NCBI GenBank assembly: GCA_016219765.1 | Contig: JACRKM010000165.1 | Location: 1 to 8,748 of the forward strand | DNA length: 8,748 nt | From: Candidatus Woesearchaeota archaeon | GTDB lineage: Archaea; Nanobdellota; Nanobdellia; Woesearchaeales; UBA11576 | Direction: 5' to 3' | Shown: positions 5,740 through 8,748 of the stretch, piece after piece | How the letters are laid out: each line of letters begins with the position of its first letter | Position numbering within the stretch: position 1 is the stretch's first letter | Notes under the pieces: model-generated | Told to the model about the DNA's origin: nothing | The model's database searches: none | Seen by the model: the letters and a program-made list of their open reading frames with translations, nothing else | Translations under genes and position numbers: made by a program

Positions 5740-7938
5740 TCATCCTTTTTGTCTCAAATGCCTCGCCACCTCGACCATATTATCCAACTGCGCTTTTGCT
5801 TCATCAGGCGTCCGAGTCTTGAGCCCACAATCAGGATTGATCCAGATCCGGCGCGCATCGATGGAAAGAGACGCGGGAATTTTTAACATCTCCTCAACAG
5901 GCGGCACGCGAGGGCTGTGCACATCGAACACGCCGAGGCCAACGCCGCCGCTAAAACCGCTCTCTTGCAAGAAACGCGTCACTTTGCCATGGCTCTTGCT
6001 TTCCTCAATGCTGATCACGTCAACTTCAAGCGCCTTGATGCCTTCAATAATGTCCTTGAATTCAGAAAAGCACATGTGCGTGTGCAGCACCGCATCAGCT
6101 GGAAGATCGGCTGCACACAAACGAAATGCATTCGTTGCGTGCCAAAGATAATTCTCGCGCTCCCGTTTTTCCAATGGCAAGCCTTCGCGCAATGCTGGCT
6201 CATCGATTTGTATATGTCGGATCCCTGCCGCGTATAACTCGTTCACTTCACTGCGCAGCGCTTGGGCAATCTGATACATCTGTGTAGAGCGGGGAAGATC
6301 TTCTCGCGGGTACGCCCACTGCAGCATTGTGACTGGTCCTGTAAGAATTCCCTTCACTGGTTTTTTTGTGAGCGACTGCGCATACGTGATCCATTCGAGA
6401 GTCATGGGCGCTTTACGATTTACATTGCCTGTGATTACCGGCGGCCTCACCATTCTTGTCCCATATGATTGAACTGGAGATGCGATTTCTGTAAATCCAT
6501 CAAGCTGCCGTGCAAAATACTGCACCATATCCTCACGCTCAAACTCTCCGTGCACTAGAACATCTATCCCAAGCTCCTCCTGAAGTGCGATCGCATCGCG
6601 AATCATGTCTTTAATGAAGTCGTCGTACTCTTGCTGTGAAATCTTTCTCGATTTGTAGCTTGCACGCTTGCTTCGGAGCTCGGATGTCTGCGGGAAACTG
6701 CCAATCGTTGTCACCGGGTATTCCACAGAAGATTTCCAGGCAGTGCAAGCGTTTCGATGAAACTCTTTACCCGAACACTTCTGTTCATAGCAGGGAATTG
6801 AGTGCAAAACTGATGGCAACATACTGCCTGCTTTTCGTTCAACCACCGCAGAAACTTGAGAAGCCTTACTGTTTTCAGACTTGGATACTGCAAAAGATCG
6901 TAGCGATTCGAGCTCTGCAAGCTTTTCAACTGCAAAGCTGAATTTATCGTGCAGTTCAGGCTGTTCATGCTTTACCGAGAGGGGCACGTGCAGAAGAGAA
7001 CAAGAAGGACCAAGAATCAAATTTTCCTCAGAAACATTATCAAGCAGGTATTCCAACGTCCGCGTGGCCCTTTCATTCGCTTTCCACACATTTCTTCCAT
7101 TTACTATCCCTGCAATGAGTTTTTTGCCGCCATTGAACATGTCAAAGTATCCCTGCCAATTCAGATATTCCAGATCAGCCGCCCCATCGACAAAATCAAG
7201 GCCGAACCCTTCGACAGGAAGTGCAAACAAATCATCCGCAATGCGGCGAACTGAACCAAAATACGTGTGCAAGTGCACATCTTTTCTCAATTTCCTTAGA
7301 AATTGCGCATACTGTCCAGGAATGCCTCGCGTCAAGAAACTTGGCTCTTCGACTTGGACCAACGGAACTGCCAGATTGTTGATGAGATCAGCATACTCTC
7401 CTGATAATGCGTCAAAAAGCGCTTCCTCGCTGCGATCTGTCTTGTTCATTGCATACGACAGCAGCGTCCATGGCCCGATCAGCGCCGGCTTTACGGTCTT
7501 TCCCTGCACGCGCTCTGATGCAAGCCGCAGCAGCGGAGTGATGTGATCCTTGATGAGCTTCGGCTCGTGCTCGATCTCTGGCTGAACGACATGGTAATTC
7601 GTGTTGAACCACTTCACCATCGGCGACGCAGGACTGTTTCGCGTGCCGCGCGGAATAGAAAGATATGTCTCAAGATCGTCATTCGCCTGCTGCGAGGTTC
7701 CGAAGCGGCCGGGAACGATGCCAAACATCACTGCAATCTTTAGCATACGATCGTAGATGTCGCAATCAAAAACAGGAATTAGGTCAAGGGAAGTCTGGAC
7801 TGTCGTATTATACTGTACAATCCGGGCAAAAGCGTGCTCGACATCTTGCGGCGACGCTTCTTTACGCCAGAACGACTCAACCGCTTTCTTGATCAGCCCG
7901 TCATACACATTTGGAAATCCGATGTTCGTTAGCTGCAT
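5740..7938 (-). CDS. metE: Cobalamin-independent methionine synthase, full-length
   Basis: This 732-aa cytosolic enzyme transfers the methyl group of 5-methyltetrahydrofolate (polyglutamate form) to homocysteine, giving methionine without B12. Both barrels are present. The N-terminal half shows 'LIGPWTLLSYA', 'GIVNGRNVWKA' and 'SCSLLHVPLSVKHE'. The catalytic half shows 'TTIGSFPQT', 'GEFEREDMVQYF', 'ILTGPVTMLQWAYPREDLP' and 'IQIDEPALREG'. The zinc ligands are His621 and Cys623 (HTHMC), Glu645 (ISIEES) and Cys704 (NPDCGLKTR), so it should be active. Length matches E. coli MetE (753 aa). The frame extends 23 codons upstream to 8007, but AAGGTGAT just before the ATG at 7938 and family alignment fix this start. 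Many archaea have only the short catalytic half, so a full bacterial-type enzyme beside metF suggests transfer; the block is also more GC-rich than its flanks. Confidence 0.96.
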   Translation of the reverse strand: MQLTNIGFPNVYDGLIKKAVESFWRKEASPQDVEHAFARIVQYNTTVQTSLDLIPVFDCDIYDRMLKIAVMFGIVPGRFGTSQQANDDLETYLSIPRGTRNSPASPMVKWFNTNYHVVQPEIEHEPKLIKDHITPLLRLASERVQGKTVKPALIGPWTLLSYAMNKTDRSEEALFDALSGEYADLINNLAVPLVQVEEPSFLTRGIPGQYAQFLRKLRKDVHLHTYFGSVRRIADDLFALPVEGFGLDFVDGAADLEYLNWQGYFDMFNGGKKLIAGIVNGRNVWKANERATRTLEYLLDNVSEENLILGPSCSLLHVPLSVKHEQPELHDKFSFAVEKLAELESLRSFAVSKSENSKASQVSAVVERKAGSMLPSVLHSIPCYEQKCSGKEFHRNACTAWKSSVEYPVTTIGSFPQTSELRSKRASYKSRKISQQEYDDFIKDMIRDAIALQEELGIDVLVHGEFEREDMVQYFARQLDGFTEIASPVQSYGTRMVRPPVITGNVNRKAPMTLEWITYAQSLTKKPVKGILTGPVTMLQWAYPREDLPRSTQMYQIAQALRSEVNELYAAGIRHIQIDEPALREGLPLEKRERENYLWHATNAFRLCAADLPADAVLHTHMCFSEFKDIIEGIKALEVDVISIEESKSHGKVTRFLQESGFSGGVGLGVFDVHSPRVPPVEEMLKIPASLSIDARRIWINPDCGLKTRTPDEAKAQLDNMVEVARHLRQKG

Positions 7939-7942
7939 GGAA

Positions 7943-7950
7943 ATCACCTT
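7943..7950 (-). promoter_or_regulatory. Shine-Dalgarno site deciding the metE start
   Basis: AAGGTGAT on the minus strand ends four nt before the ATG at 7938. It rules in the start at Met24 of the longest open frame and out the one at 8007. Confidence 0.85.
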
Positions 7951-8020
7951 CTTTATTTCGCGATTTGATTCGCATTTCGTTATCACTCCGCCGCTTAACC
8001 CTGCCAAAAAACGACTGTCA

Positions 8021-8028
8021 ATTAAATA
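8021..8028 (-). promoter_or_regulatory. Probable TATA box of metE-metF
   Basis: The minus strand reads TATTTAAT preceded by AGAAAG, an archaeal BRE/TATA arrangement. Transcription would start near 7998 and leave a leader of about 60 nt, too short for a known SAM riboswitch and showing none of its features. Confidence 0.5.
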
Positions 8029-8048
8029 CTTTCTTGCGTGAATTATTC

Positions 8049-8065
8049 CTTAAAGAATATTTAAG
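8049..8065. repeat. Inverted repeat upstream of the metE promoter
   Basis: CTTAAA and TTTAAG arms are separated by five bases, about 20 bp upstream of the metE TATA box. It could be a regulator site or an AT-rich promoter element for the plus-strand genes. The sequence is AT-rich, so a chance occurrence is possible. Confidence 0.3.
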
Positions 8066-8186
8066 ACAGTCATGAAAGTTTCTTTTTAATAAAGGATGAA
8101 ATAAGAAAATCTGAATTAGTTGAAAAACCTATAAGATATGTTGATATAGCTGAAAAGGATATTCTCCTGAATAAAGAAGACAAAAT

Positions 8187-8194
8187 TTTTTATA
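8187..8194 (+). promoter_or_regulatory. Possible TATA box for the small membrane-protein genes
   Basis: TTTTTATA lies about 63 nt before the ATG at 8254, which would give a leader of about 35 nt containing the strong ribosome-binding site. AT-rich context weakens the call. Confidence 0.3.
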
Positions 8195-8241
8195 GTATTC
8201 TATCCGAAAGCCTTGTATTTCATAATCCTGAAAAATATGTT

Positions 8242-8249
8242 GAGGTGAT
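8242..8249 (+). promoter_or_regulatory. Perfect Shine-Dalgarno site before the 28-aa gene
   Basis: GAGGTGAT is an exact match to the archaeal anti-Shine-Dalgarno sequence and ends four nt before the ATG at 8254. It is the main support for translation of the small gene. Confidence 0.7.
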
Positions 8250-8253
8250 AAAC

Positions 8254-8340
8254 ATGAAGTGGTATGAAATTTTAGGGTGGTTTGTTGTTGTATTAGCTTT
8301 TAGTTTGTTAATCTTAAGGATAATTATGAAGTTGATGTAA
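8254..8340 (+). CDS. 28-aa single-helix membrane peptide
   Basis: The peptide is MKWYEIL followed by a hydrophobic stretch (about residues 8-23, GWFVVVLAFSLLILRI) and a basic end (MKLM). The size, the one helix and the perfect ribosome-binding site fit a real small membrane protein. It ends one base before the start of the 91-aa gene, so the two are probably co-translated and may interact in the membrane. The same frame is open upstream without a start, so it could instead be the C-terminus of a longer, broken protein. Function unknown. Confidence 0.55.
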   Translation: MKWYEILGWFVVVLAFSLLILRIIMKLM

Positions 8341-8341
8341 G

Positions 8342-8617
8342 ATGAATAAATCATTAAAAATATTTATTTATTTATCGAGTATAGCTTGGCTCGTTTACAC
8401 TTTGATAAACGATAAGAAATTGGACTTGAACAAAGACTTGGTTACTCAATTTGATACTCTTGATGTTGAAAAGAATATCACAAATCCAACTGTAAGAGAA
8501 AGAAGGGAACTTTCCACCTATGGTGTTGAAACAAGTATTGATTTACAGCAATTAAAGAAAATAAAGGAATTAATACTGAAAGTGCAAAGAGAGACTATAA
8601 GGATATTGGGAGAATGA
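8342..8617 (+). CDS. Hypothetical membrane-anchored protein (91 aa)
   Basis: A basic N-terminus (MNKSLK) leads into one hydrophobic helix (about 6-23, containing IYLSSIAWLVYTL). A polar region follows (about 24-66), and then a charged, probably helical or coiled-coil end (about 67-91, 'LQQLKKIKELILKVQRETIR'). There are no cysteines and no recognisable catalytic motif. The start lies one nt after the stop of the 28-aa gene, with only a weak ribosome-binding site, so coupling is likely. It is very AT-rich and Lys/Ile-rich, unlike the metE-metF block beside it. I do not recognise a family. Confidence 0.65.
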   Translation: MNKSLKIFIYLSSIAWLVYTLINDKKLDLNKDLVTQFDTLDVEKNITNPTVRERRELSTYGVETSIDLQQLKKIKELILKVQRETIRILGE

Positions 8618-8626
8618 TTAAACAAA

Positions 8627-8748
8627 ATGCCAAACGAAATAACTACTGGGTATCAAATTCAATGCTTATTGTGTAGTTATATTTGGAAAACAAAATATCC
8701 GCAGGTATCCGCCAAATGCCCCTCTTGCCATAGCCGAATTTATGGGAC
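8627..8748 (+). CDS. Partial zinc-ribbon protein
   Basis: Forty codons are visible before the window ends. Two CxxC knuckles, 'CLLC' (Cys13/Cys16) and 'CPSC' (Cys31/Cys34), are 14 residues apart with 'YIWKTKYP' between them, the layout of a small archaeal zinc ribbon. It follows the 91-aa gene by nine nt, with GGAGA 13 nt upstream of the ATG, so it is probably in the same transcript. The rest of the protein is unseen, so whether it is a stand-alone ribbon or the head of a larger protein cannot be told. Confidence 0.65.
   Translation, partial: MPNEITTGYQIQCLLCSYIWKTKYPQVSAKCPSCHSRIYG

Larger units (their letters stand above)
8072..8253 (+). pseudogene. Possible frameshifted 5' part of a plus-strand gene
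   Basis: From 8065 to 8253 one frame is free of stops, although the DNA is very AT-rich. It encodes plausible Lys/Glu/Ile-rich sequence ('KDEIRKSELVEKPIRYVDIA', 'NKEDKIFYSILSESLVF', 'NPEKYVEVIN') but has no start codon. A short frame beginning with ATG at 8072 (MKVSF) stops at 8087-8089 within TCTTTTTAA. One extra T in that T5 run would join it to the open frame and continue in phase into the 28-aa gene downstream. This may be a decayed gene, a sequencing error in a homopolymer, or chance. No family is recognised. Confidence 0.35.

Noticed and set aside
6881..7546. 221-codon open frame on the plus strand opposite metE
   Set aside because: It is fully inside intact metE, has Ser/Arg-rich low-complexity composition typical of an antisense shadow, and no ribosome-binding site.
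7939..8007. 23-residue N-terminal extension of MetE
   Set aside because: A strong AAGGTGAT site sits inside it directly before the ATG at 7938, and the family begins at the residues following that ATG.
7939..8048. SAM or other riboswitch in the metE leader
   Set aside because: The predicted leader is about 60 nt and shows no conserved core or long paired elements.
1..8748. CRISPR array, tRNA, rRNA or insertion sequence
   Set aside because: No regularly spaced direct repeats, cloverleaf-like segments, rRNA-like stretches, transposase motifs or terminal inverted repeats were seen on either strand.

Overview
The window looks archaeal. TATA boxes lie about 25 nt in front of start codons (one start is apparently leaderless), ribosome-binding sites are of the GGAGG/GAGGTGA type, a poly-U tract ends one transcript, there is a tiny ribbon-helix-helix regulator, and several membrane-anchored beta-sandwich surface proteins are rich in N-glycosylation sequons. 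The short TM-then-'TG-x-A' N-termini recall genomes of small (DPANN-type) archaea, but this is an impression from memory and the lineage is not established.

Left half (1-4059, all minus strand). Six compact genes read leftward from about 4150: a 77-aa membrane peptide, two tandem paralogous surface proteins (199 and about 196 aa), a 459-aa multi-domain beta-sandwich protein with a C-terminal anchor and an unusual cysteine-bearing N-terminus, a 154-aa membrane protein with one extracellular domain, and a partial protein with a Gly7 linker that runs off the window. All six carry one or two membrane segments and place beta-rich domains outside the cell. I recognise no named family for them. The likely reading is a cell-surface structure (filament, sheath or S-layer-like) with a major subunit, a minor paralogue and anchoring proteins. 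Strong ribosome-binding sites on the first two genes and a poly-U tract after the second suggest that these two are made in excess.

Control region (4060-4268). Two TTTATAAA boxes face away from each other, one for the surface operon and one for a 51-aa ribbon-helix-helix protein encoded on the plus strand. Midway between them sit a near-perfect 20-bp palindrome and a run of nine G. This is the arrangement expected of an autoregulated local regulator, and the G-run is a possible length-variable switch.

Methionine block (4610-7938, minus strand). A full-length, two-barrel cobalamin-independent methionine synthase (metE) is followed by a methylenetetrahydrofolate reductase (metF). MetF would make 5-methyl-tetrahydrofolate and MetE would use it to methylate homocysteine. 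The block is visibly more GC-rich than both flanks and its proteins look bacterial, so acquisition by transfer is likely.

Right end (8041-8748, plus strand). This AT-rich stretch has a possible broken reading frame, a 28-aa membrane peptide with an excellent ribosome-binding site, a 91-aa membrane-anchored hypothetical protein, and the start of a zinc-ribbon protein cut by the window edge. No rRNA, tRNA, CRISPR array or insertion sequence was seen.
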